DNA from: CALZJC01 sp963781065
Lineage (GTDB): Bacteria; Acidobacteriota; Thermoanaerobaculia; Multivoradales; JAHEKO01
Assembly (NCBI GenBank): GCA_963781065.1
Contig: CAWAET010000005.1
Coordinates: 186,001 to 250,000, forward strand
Direction: 5' to 3'
DNA length: 64,000 nucleotides
This document shows positions 38,970-47,512 of this stretch, piece by piece. Both the position numbers and the translations under genes were made by a program. How positions within the stretch are numbered: position 1 is the first letter of the stretch; every line of letters begins with the position of its first letter. Under the pieces are notes generated by a model. That model was not told the DNA's origin and ran no database searches. It worked only from the letters and a program-made list of their open reading frames with translations.

Positions 38970-39866
38970 TCAGGCCAACCGGTCGACAACCAGGATGACG
39001 AGGACCGCGGGTAGGTAGACCACCGACGCCAGTAGCAGCCGCCGCGCGGCGGCGCCGGAGTGGCGGCGCAAGAAGCCGAGCGAGACGGCGAGCAGGGCCA
39101 GGCCCAGCAGCAAGGCGCCGAACAGATAGGTGAGGCCGGCCAGCCCCAGCAGCGCCGGCAGCAGACTCACCGGCACCAGCGCCGCGGCCCACAGGACCAT
39201 CTGCCGCCCCGTGCGGGCGCCGCCGGCGTCGCCGACCGTGAAGACCGGCATGCCGGCACGGGCGTAGTCGTCGCGGCAGATCCAGGCGATGGCCAGAAAG
39301 TGGGGCAGCTGCCAGAAGAAGAGGATGGCGAAAAGCGCCCAGGCGCCGGCGTCGAGCCGGCCGCTGGCGGCGACCCAGCCCATCATCGGCGGGATCGCCC
39401 CGGGCACCGCACCGACCACGGTCGCCAGCGAGGTGACCCGTTTTAGCGGCGTGTAGACCAGCACGTAGCCGACCAGCGCGATCAGGCCGAGCAGGGCGGT
39501 CAGCAGGTTGGCGGTAAGGGCCAGCAGCAGAAGCCCCGCGGCCGACAGCGCCAGGCCGAAACCGAGCGCCACATCCGGGTGCATGCGCCCGGCCGGCAGC
39601 GGCCGGCCGGCGGTGCGCTCCATCAGCCGGTCGGTGTCCCGCTCCCAGTGGTGGTTGAGGGCCGAGCCGCCGCCGGCCACCAGCCCGGTGCCCACGAGCA
39701 CCGCGACTGCCAGCCCCAGCGGCGGCGTCTGGCCGCTGGCCAGCAGCAGTCCGATGCCCGAGGTGAGCATCACCATCAGGTTGATCCGCGGTTTGACCAG
39801 CTGGACGAGATCGCCCATCAGGATGGCCGGGCGGGCGGCGGCCCCGGTGGCGGCGGGTGGCGTCAC
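38970..39866 (-). CDS. ctaB: Protoheme IX farnesyltransferase (haem O synthase)
   Basis: 298 residues. Adds farnesyl to haem B to give haem O. UbiA-type polyprenyltransferase with about nine helices; motifs LVKPRINLMVMLTSGIG, NHHWERDTDRLMERTAGRPL (Asp-rich site), YTPLKRVTSLATVVGAVPGA and DDYARAGMPVF. The start is a GTG that overlaps the ctaA stop (GTGA), in agreement with the family N-terminus; longer frames would extend into ctaA. Confidence 0.94.
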   Translation of the reverse strand: MTPPAATGAAARPAILMGDLVQLVKPRINLMVMLTSGIGLLLASGQTPPLGLAVAVLVGTGLVAGGGSALNHHWERDTDRLMERTAGRPLPAGRMHPDVALGFGLALSAAGLLLLALTANLLTALLGLIALVGYVLVYTPLKRVTSLATVVGAVPGAIPPMMGWVAASGRLDAGAWALFAILFFWQLPHFLAIAWICRDDYARAGMPVFTVGDAGGARTGRQMVLWAAALVPVSLLPALLGLAGLTYLFGALLLGLALLAVSLGFLRRHSGAAARRLLLASVVYLPAVLVILVVDRLA

Positions 39867-40867
39867 GAGGCGACGCTCTCCAGCTCGAGCGACTCGGCCG
39901 GCTTGGCGACCGCCACGGCCGCCGACCGCTCGACGACCCGCACGCAACGCCAGCCGCACAGCGTCATGGCCAGGCTGCCGGCCAGGATCAGCGCGCCGAC
40001 GGCGACGTGAACGGTGTTCGGCACGACGGCGCGGCCGGTGAGGACGACGGCGCCGCCGAGCCCGACCTGGACTGCCACCAGGATCGCCAGGGCGATCGCC
40101 GGCACAACCAGCGCCCGCTCCTCGCGGAAGTGGCGCAGAACCTGCCAGACCAGCGCCGTGACCAGCAGCAGCACCGCCAGGGCGCCGAGCCGGTGGGCGT
40201 AGTGGATGGCCACGCCCGGATCGAACCGCGGCGGCACCAGACCGCCAAAGACGAGCGGGAAATCAGGGATCGCCAGACCGGCGCCGGTGTGCCGCATCAC
40301 CGCTCCCATCAGGATCTGCAGGTAGACCAGGCCGCTGATGCCGGTCGCGAGCCGCGCCAGCCGCCGCCTGGCGGTCTCCCGGTGGAGGGTGAAATCGGCC
40401 CGCAGCCAAACCGGCGAGGTGACCACCGCCAGCGTCACCACCAGACCGAGGAACAGCTGCGCCAGCGCGGCGTGACTGACCGACACCACGGTGGGCAGGA
40501 ACAACAGGACCGTGATGCCGCCGAGCAACGCCTGGGCGAAGACGGCGCCGACCGCCAGATAGGCGATGCGCCGCACCCACGGCCGCGACTCGCGACGGCG
40601 GAACTGGAGCGCCAGGATCACCGTCAGCAGGGCGACCGTGCCGGCGATCAGCCGATGACCGTGCTCGGCGCGCACGTTCTCGATCGCCCACCAGCGGGGC
40701 GGGTTGAGGCTGCCGTACGACAGCGGCCAGTCGGGGACCGACAGACCAGCCTCCTTGCTCTTGACCAGGGCGCCGGCGGCGATCAGCAGGACCACCAGAC
40801 CGGCCAGCGCCGCCGCGAAACGGTGGAGGCTACGCCCTTGTGCCAGCTGAATCGCCCCTGTCGACAT
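39863..40867 (-). CDS. ctaA: Haem A synthase (COX15/CtaA)
   Basis: 334 residues, eight predicted helices. Oxidises haem O to haem A. Conserved haem-ligand histidines lie in AEHGHRLIAG, VSHAALAQLFLG, IHYAHRLGAL and TVHVAVGAL; substrate loops KSKEAGLSVPDWPLSYG and RHTGAGLAIPDFPLVFGG are typical. Translationally coupled to ctaB. Supplies haem A to the caa3 oxidase encoded 20 kb away. Confidence 0.95.
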   Translation of the reverse strand: MSTGAIQLAQGRSLHRFAAALAGLVVLLIAAGALVKSKEAGLSVPDWPLSYGSLNPPRWWAIENVRAEHGHRLIAGTVALLTVILALQFRRRESRPWVRRIAYLAVGAVFAQALLGGITVLLFLPTVVSVSHAALAQLFLGLVVTLAVVTSPVWLRADFTLHRETARRRLARLATGISGLVYLQILMGAVMRHTGAGLAIPDFPLVFGGLVPPRFDPGVAIHYAHRLGALAVLLLVTALVWQVLRHFREERALVVPAIALAILVAVQVGLGGAVVLTGRAVVPNTVHVAVGALILAGSLAMTLCGWRCVRVVERSAAVAVAKPAESLELESVAS

Positions 40868-40999
40868 AGATTCCTGCCTCCGACCGAGGGGGAGTCTACC
40901 CCATTCGCAGAAGCGCCATTGCCTTCAAAAACCGACTCCGCCGCCGCCCGGGCGGCGGCAGCCAGCCAGCGCCCGCGCCGCCGTCACGGCGGACAGATC

Positions 41000-41035
41000 A
41001 AAAAGCGCCGGCCGGGGCTCGACGGCCCCGGCCGG
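41000..41035 (-). terminator. Rho-independent terminator
   Basis: Stem ccggccgggg (41008-41017)/ccccggccgg (41026-41035) with an 8-nt loop, followed on the minus strand by gcgc and TTTTT (41004-41000). Ends transcription of the copper-protein gene before ctaA. Confidence 0.8.
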
Positions 41036-41063
41036 ACGGTTTATCGGCTCCCCGGCGACCGGT

Positions 41064-41840
41064 TCAGGCCGCTGGCGAGAAGTCGAAGTCGGCCGCGGAC
41101 AAGCCGCCGTCGGCCGCGACGCTGACGGTCGTCGACTTGGCGCCGAGCGTCTCGTGCCAGGCCTCGATCTCGTAATCGCCGGCCGGCAGGCCCTCGATCG
41201 AGAATGAGCCGTCGCCGGCGCTCACCGCGAAGAACGGATGATCGAGCACGCCCATGTAGGAGGCCATCCACGGGTGCACGTCGCACTTGAAGGGGATCAT
41301 CACCTCGGCGGTGTCGAAGCTCTTCTCGAGCTCCATGCCCTCGAACGGCTGCCCCTGGTTGAACTCGTCGTTGATCTTCGGATGGGCGTGGACGTTGTGC
41401 AGCGTCGGGTCGGAGTTCTTGATCACCAGGGTCTGGCCGACCTGGATGCCGGAGACGTGCGGGGTGTACTGGCAGCCCTTCTGGTTGAGCAGCGCCTTGC
41501 CGGCCGGCGCCGGGTAGCTGCCGGTCAGGCCGCTCTTGACATAGACGAAGACGTTGGCGAGCCCGCCGCCGTCGATGACCACCTTCTCGGTGTAGACCTC
41601 GTTGGGGTGCAGGCCCTGGCACACCGGATCGGCGTCCATGGCGATCTCCGCGTCCGGATCGCCGTTGGCATACATGATCGTGCCGGAAATGACGCCGCCG
41701 CCGATGGCGCCGGTGGCAGCGGCCGCCGGGGCGGCCGAAGGCTTGGCTGCCGGCGCCGGAGCGTCGCCGCCCCCGCCACAGGCCACGAACAGGGCAGACG
41801 CGGCCAGAGCCAGCGCCAGGGAAAGTAGTTTCTTGCTCAT
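41064..41840 (-). CDS. Cupredoxin-like lipoprotein with C-terminal carboxypeptidase-regulatory-like domain
   Basis: 258 residues. Lipobox LFVACGGGG; a Pro/Ala linker; then a plastocyanin-like domain with QTLVIKNSDPTLHNVHAHP (His ligand) and FKCDVHPWMASYMGV, where Cys, His and Met have type 1 copper spacing. Residues about 210-258 (GDGSFSIEGLPAGDYEIEAW) are a beta-sandwich CarboxypepD_reg-like unit. CxxxxH does not make c-type haem here. A strong ribosome site (aaggaggttcgcagt ATG) is present. Its place after the cytochrome bc operon suggests a periplasmic electron carrier. Confidence 0.85.
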   Translation of the reverse strand: MSKKLLSLALALAASALFVACGGGGDAPAPAAKPSAAPAAAATGAIGGGVISGTIMYANGDPDAEIAMDADPVCQGLHPNEVYTEKVVIDGGGLANVFVYVKSGLTGSYPAPAGKALLNQKGCQYTPHVSGIQVGQTLVIKNSDPTLHNVHAHPKINDEFNQGQPFEGMELEKSFDTAEVMIPFKCDVHPWMASYMGVLDHPFFAVSAGDGSFSIEGLPAGDYEIEAWHETLGAKSTTVSVAADGGLSAADFDFSPAA

Positions 41841-41951
41841 ACTGCGAACCTCCTTGGGTGGTCGATTGAGAAACCGGGGCCGGATCTGGCCGTCGGAACC
41901 GCCAGACGGTGCCGGCGCCGGGAGTATTGCACGGACTGAGTGGGATGCCTG

Positions 41952-44888
41952 CTACCGCTCGAGATTCCACCAGATGTGGTCGCGCATGGCGCTGGCCACC
42001 TTGCGGGCGTCACCGACGTACTCGCGGAGCTCCTCTTCCGTCGAGAAGTGGCCCATCAGCCGGCGCTTCTGCGCCGACCACATCGGCGCGTCGATGACTC
42101 CGGTCAGGGGCGACTGGTAGCTGCCGTCGGCGGCGCGCTGGAAGTTGGACGGCATGCGGGTGCCCGGGATCCAGCTCTGAGGATCGAGGATCCACTCCGG
42201 CACCCAATCGTGCCGCAGCCGTGCGCCGGCCAGCAGCAGCGAGGGCGCCAGCTCGGCCGTGCCGCCGCCGGCGGCGGCCGCGGCCGCCGGGCCGGCCGGA
42301 TGGCACTTGGCGCACTGGAACATGGTGAAGGTGACCTCGCCCACCGCCAGCTCGCGCTCGCCCGGTCGCGCGGGCGGCGACAGGAAGGAATCGCGGGCCG
42401 CGGCGGCCTCGAAGTAGGTCACCAGCGTGTTGACCTGCGCGTCGCTGAAGCCGAAGGTCGGCATCCGGACGCCGAGCCACGGTCTGAGGGTGACCCGGCT
42501 CGGGTCGTGCAGGAACTCGAACAGCCAGTCTGCCTGCACCCGCGCTCCTTCCGCCGCGAGGTTGGGCGGCAGCAGCGCAACGTCGGCGATGGCGCTCTGG
42601 ATGGCGTAGCCCTTGCCCTCGACCAGGTGGCAGCCCTGGCAGTTGTACTCGATGATCAGCTTGCGGCCGTCGGCGACGTGGGCGGCGCGCGCCGTCTGGG
42701 CTGCCTTGCGGGTCTCCGCCACCGACTCCCGGGTGAAGCCCAGCACGTTGGACACCACGGCGCCGGCCTCGCGCTCCGACATGCCGAAGTTGGGCATCCG
42801 GTAGAGCTCGTTGTAGTTCTTGACCGGCTCCTTGTCCTTGTCCCAGACCCGCGGGTCGAGCAGCTTGGTGCGGATCCAGTCCTGCCGCGTGTGGGGCACG
42901 TCGTGGACGTGGCCGAAGTCGAACTGATGCAGGGGCTTCGAGCCTTCCTCGGTCAGCTCGACGCCGATCGGCTTGGCGTTCTCGAAGCCGCCGAGCTCGT
43001 GACAGCCCCAGCAGCCGTACTTCTGGATCGTCTCCTCACCCAGGTAGACATCCCGCTCGGCGTCGCTCATCGCCTCGAGCAAGGCCTGGCTCTGCTCGAT
43101 GGTCTGCTTGCCCTGCAGGTAGTAGAGCACCAGCTCGTCGCGGATCGCCGGGTCGACCTCGGGCAGCTCGAGATCGTCGAAGGCGGGATCGGTGCTCGAC
43201 AGCAGATAGGCCGCCAGGTCGGCCGCCTCGCGGTCGCTCAGCCGCAGGCTGGGCATCCGGGTGTGGGGGTTGTACTGCTTGGGGTTCTTGAGCCAGGCGT
43301 ACAGCCAGCCGCTCGAGACCTTGTTGCCCAGGCGGATCAGGTTGGGGCCGTGCAGCCGGTTGAGCTGCGGGAAGTAGTCGTCGCGCGTGCCCTGGGCCTC
43401 GCGCAGATGGCAGCCCTGGCAGCCGACGGTCTCGAACAGCTGCTCGCCGCGCGCCGCGTCTCCGGGCGGCGCCGGCGGGTAGTCGGTCGCCTCGGAGCGG
43501 TCGAAGATGTAGGCCACCGTGGCGCGGATCTCGGCCCTCTGCCGTTCCAGATTCTCTTCCGTGGTGGTGTTGGACTGGAAGAAGAAGTGCGGCATCCAGG
43601 TCGTCGGGTGAAAGTCGCGCGGCGCCGCGATCCAGTTGTAGGCCCACTCGGGGCTTACCTTGCCGGCCACCCGCAGCAGCGACGGCCCCGGCCGCCGGAG
43701 GTCCTGGAAGGCCGGGTACTCGAGCTTGTGGCACACCCAGCAGCCCATGTGGCGCATCAACTCGCGCCCGGCCTGGAGATCCTCGGTGCCCGGCATCCAG
43801 ACGTCGTCGGCATGGCAGCTGACGCAGCCCGCCTCCGACATGCTGGCCGGCAGGATCGGCGTCTCCAGGAAGGGCTGCTCGCTCCAACCCCACTTGGCGA
43901 TCCAGTCGGCCTTCTGCTCTTCGCTCTCCGGCGTGTGGCCGACGCGGGCGAAGTCGGTCGCCCGGTCGAGGCCGCCGTGACAGACCGTGCAGCCGAAGCG
44001 GGTGTAGGGGTGGGCCGAGCTCGGCGCCAGGAACAGGTCCAGGCGCGGGTGCGAGCGGAACGGCTCCTGCCATTCCTCGCCTTCGAAGCCGGCCCGATTG
44101 GCCGCCACGTGACAGGTCACGCAGCGGTCCACCCGGTCGACCTCGGTGAAGTTGATGTCGTTGTACAGGCCCGACAGCATCACCTGGTCGACCTTGAGGT
44201 CCGGCTCGAGGAAGTCCATCAGCGGCGCGTTGAGGAGAAAGAAGTCGATCTTCTTGTCCAGCCTCGCCACCTGCTGCTCGAGCGTGTCGAGGCCCTTGCG
44301 CAGAGCCGTCAGCCGTTCCTCGGCGCCCTTCAACCCGGATCGCATCACGGCCAGCTGCTCTTCGACGTGGTCGCGCAGCCCGGTCAGCTCCTCGACCCCG
44401 ATGCGCTTCTCGCGCAGGCTGGCGTTGAGCCGGTCCACTTCCGCCCGGCTGCGCTCGATGGCGGCCGGATCGCCGCTCTGCACCGCCTGATCGAAGCCGT
44501 AGCGGGCGGTGTCGAGCAGCGACTTGACCGAGCGCGACTCGGCGTCCGCGGCGTAGAGCGCTCGGCCGAAGCCGTCGCGCTCCGACTCGAGAGCGCGGAC
44601 CGCGTCGCGCTGGGCGGCAAGCGCCTGCTCCTCGCTGGCGATGTCCTGCCGTATCTGGGCGACCGCCTCCTCGCTCAGCTTCTGCCGCTCCTCCTGCGTC
44701 TTGGCCAGCAGGCTCTGGCGCTCGAGCTCGCGGAACTCGGCCTGCAACCGCTTCCACGGCTTGGCGTAGTCGGCCCACACCATCAGGACGGTGACCGCCA
44801 GCAGGGCCAGCGACGTCCAGGCGAACCAGACGTTCATGCCACGGAAGTTGTAGTGCCGGTCAGGCGTCTTCTGGGGTGTCGTCGCCAT
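41952..44888 (-). CDS. Membrane-anchored octaheme c-type cytochrome of the Rieske/cytochrome b operon
   Basis: 978 residues. One helix at about 20-40 (VWFAWTSLALLAVTVLMVWA), a long coiled coil at about 45-215 (Glu/Arg/Leu-rich), then eight CxxCH motifs: CVTCH (256-260), CTVCH, CVSCH, CWVCH, CQGCH, CWGCH, CQGCH and CAKCH. The last four sit in repeated monohaem modules with distal Met regions (RMPSLRLSDREAADLAAYLL, RMPNFGMSEREAGAVV, RMPTFGFSDAQVNTLVTYFE). It follows the cytochrome b genes by 9 bp, so it probably replaces cytochrome c1 as the exit of a quinol:electron-acceptor complex. Confidence 0.92.
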   Translation of the reverse strand: MATTPQKTPDRHYNFRGMNVWFAWTSLALLAVTVLMVWADYAKPWKRLQAEFRELERQSLLAKTQEERQKLSEEAVAQIRQDIASEEQALAAQRDAVRALESERDGFGRALYAADAESRSVKSLLDTARYGFDQAVQSGDPAAIERSRAEVDRLNASLREKRIGVEELTGLRDHVEEQLAVMRSGLKGAEERLTALRKGLDTLEQQVARLDKKIDFFLLNAPLMDFLEPDLKVDQVMLSGLYNDINFTEVDRVDRCVTCHVAANRAGFEGEEWQEPFRSHPRLDLFLAPSSAHPYTRFGCTVCHGGLDRATDFARVGHTPESEEQKADWIAKWGWSEQPFLETPILPASMSEAGCVSCHADDVWMPGTEDLQAGRELMRHMGCWVCHKLEYPAFQDLRRPGPSLLRVAGKVSPEWAYNWIAAPRDFHPTTWMPHFFFQSNTTTEENLERQRAEIRATVAYIFDRSEATDYPPAPPGDAARGEQLFETVGCQGCHLREAQGTRDDYFPQLNRLHGPNLIRLGNKVSSGWLYAWLKNPKQYNPHTRMPSLRLSDREAADLAAYLLSSTDPAFDDLELPEVDPAIRDELVLYYLQGKQTIEQSQALLEAMSDAERDVYLGEETIQKYGCWGCHELGGFENAKPIGVELTEEGSKPLHQFDFGHVHDVPHTRQDWIRTKLLDPRVWDKDKEPVKNYNELYRMPNFGMSEREAGAVVSNVLGFTRESVAETRKAAQTARAAHVADGRKLIIEYNCQGCHLVEGKGYAIQSAIADVALLPPNLAAEGARVQADWLFEFLHDPSRVTLRPWLGVRMPTFGFSDAQVNTLVTYFEAAAARDSFLSPPARPGERELAVGEVTFTMFQCAKCHPAGPAAAAAAGGGTAELAPSLLLAGARLRHDWVPEWILDPQSWIPGTRMPSNFQRAADGSYQSPLTGVIDAPMWSAQKRRLMGHFSTEEELREYVGDARKVASAMRDHIWWNLER

Positions 44889-44897
44889 CGCTCGTCT

Positions 44898-45977
44898 CTA
44901 GATGTTGAAGAAGAACTCCTGGATGTGGACGAAGTATTTGAGGTTGAACAGCCAGCGGCAGTACATCTTGAGCGGCAGCAGCATCATCGTCAGCATCAAC
45001 GAGATGCCGATGTAGTAACGGGCCGGGCCCATCTTCTCGTACCAGGTCTTGCCGACACCACGCTTGGACAGCAGCACCGGCACGACCACGAAGTAGGCGC
45101 CCAGCAGCAGGATGCCGAAGATCTCGCGCGGCAGCCAGTGCCCGGGCAGGCCGTAGCCGAACACCTTGATCCAGATCAGCTCGGAGAGATCGACGTTGAC
45201 CAGCGGCTCGATCTTGTTGAAGTCCCAGAACTCATAGGGGCCGAAGAAGTTCCAGTTGGGGCCGCGCAGGAAGGTTCCGATGACGATCAGCTCGGTCCAC
45301 AGGACGAGGAAGCCGAACATGAACGCCACGATCTCGGCCTTGCGCTCCTTGAAGGTGAAGTAGCCGTTGCCCTTGGGGTTGGTGTCGATGTAGGGCAGGG
45401 CCATCAGCCCGAGGATGATCAGGCTCGGCAGCACCACGCCGGCCATCCAGGGATCGAAGTAGACCAGCATCTCCTGCAGCCCGAGGAAGTACCAGGGGGC
45501 CTTCGAGGGGTTGGGCGCCACCGAGGTGTTGGCCGGCTCCTCGAGCGGCGCCTGCAGGGCGATCGACCAGATCACCAGCACGACGGTCAGCACCACCATG
45601 CAGATCAGCTCGGAGAAGACCAGGTCGGGCCAGGTGAAGACCTTGTCCTCGGCCTCGCTCTTCTCGAAGGTCGGCTCGCCGGCGTCGAGCCGGCGATCGT
45701 TGGCGATCGCCTTGTTCATCGACAGCCAGACGAAGAACCCGAGGATGAAGACCATCATCACGATCGGCACGTTGTCCGGCTTGGTGACGATCAAGCGGAA
45801 GTTGGGGTCGAGCAGGCTCAGGCAGAAGAAGCCCGTGCCCAACACGAGCATCACCCAGCCGCCGGTCTTCGACCAGGCCCACCGCGACCAGAAGATGGCC
45901 ACGAAGGCCACCAGCGACAGGGTGAACGACCACTGCGGGTAGGCCAGAAAGTCGATGAATCCCTTGATCGCGTCCAT
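44898..45977 (-). CDS. Cytochrome b C-terminal half (PetD-like subunit)
   Basis: 359 residues, about eight helices. PetD-like signature: VFTWPDLVFSELICMVVL and SVAPNPSKAPWYFLGLQEML, where the PEWY-type quinol-site loop reads PDLV. An extra N-terminal helix pair (VAFVAIFWSRWAWSKTGG) and C-terminal helices make it much longer than PetD (about 160), a known feature of some bacterial split cytochrome b subunits. The ATG lies 7 bp after the N-terminal cytochrome b stop. Confidence 0.88.
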   Translation of the reverse strand: MDAIKGFIDFLAYPQWSFTLSLVAFVAIFWSRWAWSKTGGWVMLVLGTGFFCLSLLDPNFRLIVTKPDNVPIVMMVFILGFFVWLSMNKAIANDRRLDAGEPTFEKSEAEDKVFTWPDLVFSELICMVVLTVVLVIWSIALQAPLEEPANTSVAPNPSKAPWYFLGLQEMLVYFDPWMAGVVLPSLIILGLMALPYIDTNPKGNGYFTFKERKAEIVAFMFGFLVLWTELIVIGTFLRGPNWNFFGPYEFWDFNKIEPLVNVDLSELIWIKVFGYGLPGHWLPREIFGILLLGAYFVVVPVLLSKRGVGKTWYEKMGPARYYIGISLMLTMMLLPLKMYCRWLFNLKYFVHIQEFFFNI

Positions 45978-45984
45978 GGGCTGC

Positions 45985-46764
45985 CTACATGGGGCCTGAG
46001 ATGCCGCCGTCCCGCCGCACGCGCCAGAAGTGCACGGCCATCAGCCAGGCGGCCACCAGTGGGATGCCCACGCAGTGGAGAACGTAGAAGCGGATCAGGG
46101 TGCCGCCGCCGATGGTGCGGCCGGCGATCAAGGCGAAGCGCGCGTCGCTGCCGACGTGGATCAGCTTGGTGCCGCCGATCGACAGCAGGGCCGAGCCCGG
46201 GCCCTCGGCGCCGAGCAGCGGGGTCGCCCGCGCCATGTTCGAGCCCACGGTGATCGCCCAGATCGCCAGCTGGTCCCAGGGCAGCAGGTAGCCGGTGAAG
46301 CTGAGCAGCAGGGTGAGCACCAGCAGTACCACGCCGACGTTCCAGTTGAACTCGCGCGGCGGCTTGTACGAGCCGGTCATGAAGACCCGGAACATGTGCA
46401 GCCAGACGGTGATCACCATGGCGTGGGCGCCCCAGCGGTGCAGCTCGCGCATGATGCCGAAGGCGGCCACCTCGCGCAGGTCGACCATGTCGAAGAAGGC
46501 GTACTCGACCGTCGGCCGGTAGTAGAACATCAGCAGCAGGCCGGTGATCGTCTCGACCAGGAAGAGGAAGAACGAGGTGCCGCCCATGCACCAGGTGTAG
46601 CTCATCCTCAGGCCCGACTTCTTGACCTTGATCGGGTGCAGGTGCAGGGCGACGTTGCCCAGCATCGCCATCGCCCGCTTGCGGTTGTCGGTGGGGATGC
46701 CGACCCGGAAGATCGACTTCCAGACCTGCGACTTGACGATACCGGCCTGCAGCTTCTTCAGCAT
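45985..46764 (-). CDS. petB: Cytochrome b N-terminal half (PetB-like, haem-carrying)
   Basis: 259 residues. Four helices carry the two b haems: His pair in RELHRWGAHAMVITVWLHMF and YVLHCVGIPLVAAWLMAVHF. Other landmarks: GLLLMFYYRPT, YKPPREFNWNVGVVLL, FTGYLLPWDQLAIWA. The pattern fits a b6-type split cytochrome b. In operon Rieske - petB - petD-like - octaheme cytochrome. Confidence 0.93.
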   Translation of the reverse strand: MLKKLQAGIVKSQVWKSIFRVGIPTDNRKRAMAMLGNVALHLHPIKVKKSGLRMSYTWCMGGTSFFLFLVETITGLLLMFYYRPTVEYAFFDMVDLREVAAFGIMRELHRWGAHAMVITVWLHMFRVFMTGSYKPPREFNWNVGVVLLVLTLLLSFTGYLLPWDQLAIWAITVGSNMARATPLLGAEGPGSALLSIGGTKLIHVGSDARFALIAGRTIGGGTLIRFYVLHCVGIPLVAAWLMAVHFWRVRRDGGISGPM

Positions 46765-46789
46765 TTTCGCTCGCGTCTCCCGGCGGCCC

Positions 46790-47404
46790 TCAGGCCAGAT
46801 CGATGAACGAGCTCGGGTCGGTCCACTGGCCCAGCTCCCACTGGTACTTCTGCGCCTTGTCGACAACGATCTGGTTGTCGCTGGGGTCGATGAAGATCCT
46901 CGCCCGCTCCAGCGGCCGCGGCGTCGGTCCCTCGAAGTTGATGCCGCTCTTGTAGTAGCCGCTGCCGTGGCACGGGCACTTGAACTTGTTCTGCGCCTCG
47001 AGCCAGGCCGGCGGGCAGCCGAGATGGGTGCAGATGGCGATCAGGGCGTAGAGGTGGCCGTCGTCGTTGACCACCCAGACGCCGTTGGCTTCCTTGAACC
47101 GCTCGTCGACGACGCCCGGCGGGTAGTCGTCGGGGATGCCGACCTTGAAGCTGGTCGGCGGCTCGTAGAGCACGTTGGGGTACATGAAGCGGCCGAAGGC
47201 GGTCATGCAGCCACCGATCGCGGCGCTGAAGCCGACCCAGGCGACCGCCGCCCAGGAGAAGAAGCCCCGGCGGCTGATCTCGGCCTCGGCGCTCCTGGCG
47301 GCCGGCTTGGCGGCTGGAGCGGCGGGTTTGACCGGCGCCTTGGCGGCGGCCGGCTGCGGGCCAGCCTCCTCGGTGGGTTGGCTATCCTGTGTCTCGTCGG
47401 ACAT
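46790..47404 (-). CDS. petC: Rieske [2Fe-2S] protein
   Basis: 204 residues. Pro/Ala-rich N-terminal extension, twin-arginine-like ISRRGFFSWAAVAWVGFS plus membrane anchor, then the cluster motifs CTHLGC and CPCHGSGY. Receives electrons from quinol in the bc-type complex. A TTG one codon upstream is possible; ATG at 47404 chosen. First gene of the four-gene complex, preceded by a 108-bp gap that presumably holds the promoter. Confidence 0.94.
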   Translation of the reverse strand: MSDETQDSQPTEEAGPQPAAAKAPVKPAAPAAKPAARSAEAEISRRGFFSWAAVAWVGFSAAIGGCMTAFGRFMYPNVLYEPPTSFKVGIPDDYPPGVVDERFKEANGVWVVNDDGHLYALIAICTHLGCPPAWLEAQNKFKCPCHGSGYYKSGINFEGPTPRPLERARIFIDPSDNQIVVDKAQKYQWELGQWTDPSSFIDLA

Positions 47405-47454
47405 CAAGTGGCGGCGCAGTCCTTCGGCGAACCCCTTTGGCGTACCGCTGCAAA

Positions 47455-47470
47455 CTACCCGTTTGGGTAG
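47455..47470. promoter_or_regulatory. 6-bp palindrome upstream of the Rieske gene
   Basis: ctaccc (47455-47460), gttt loop, gggtag (47465-47470), in the gap between the HEAT-repeat gene and the Rieske operon. Either an operator or a weak hairpin. Confidence 0.4.
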
Positions 47471-47512
47471 GCAGGTTTTAGACCAACCCGATAGGGCCTG
47501 TCAAGCCGACCG

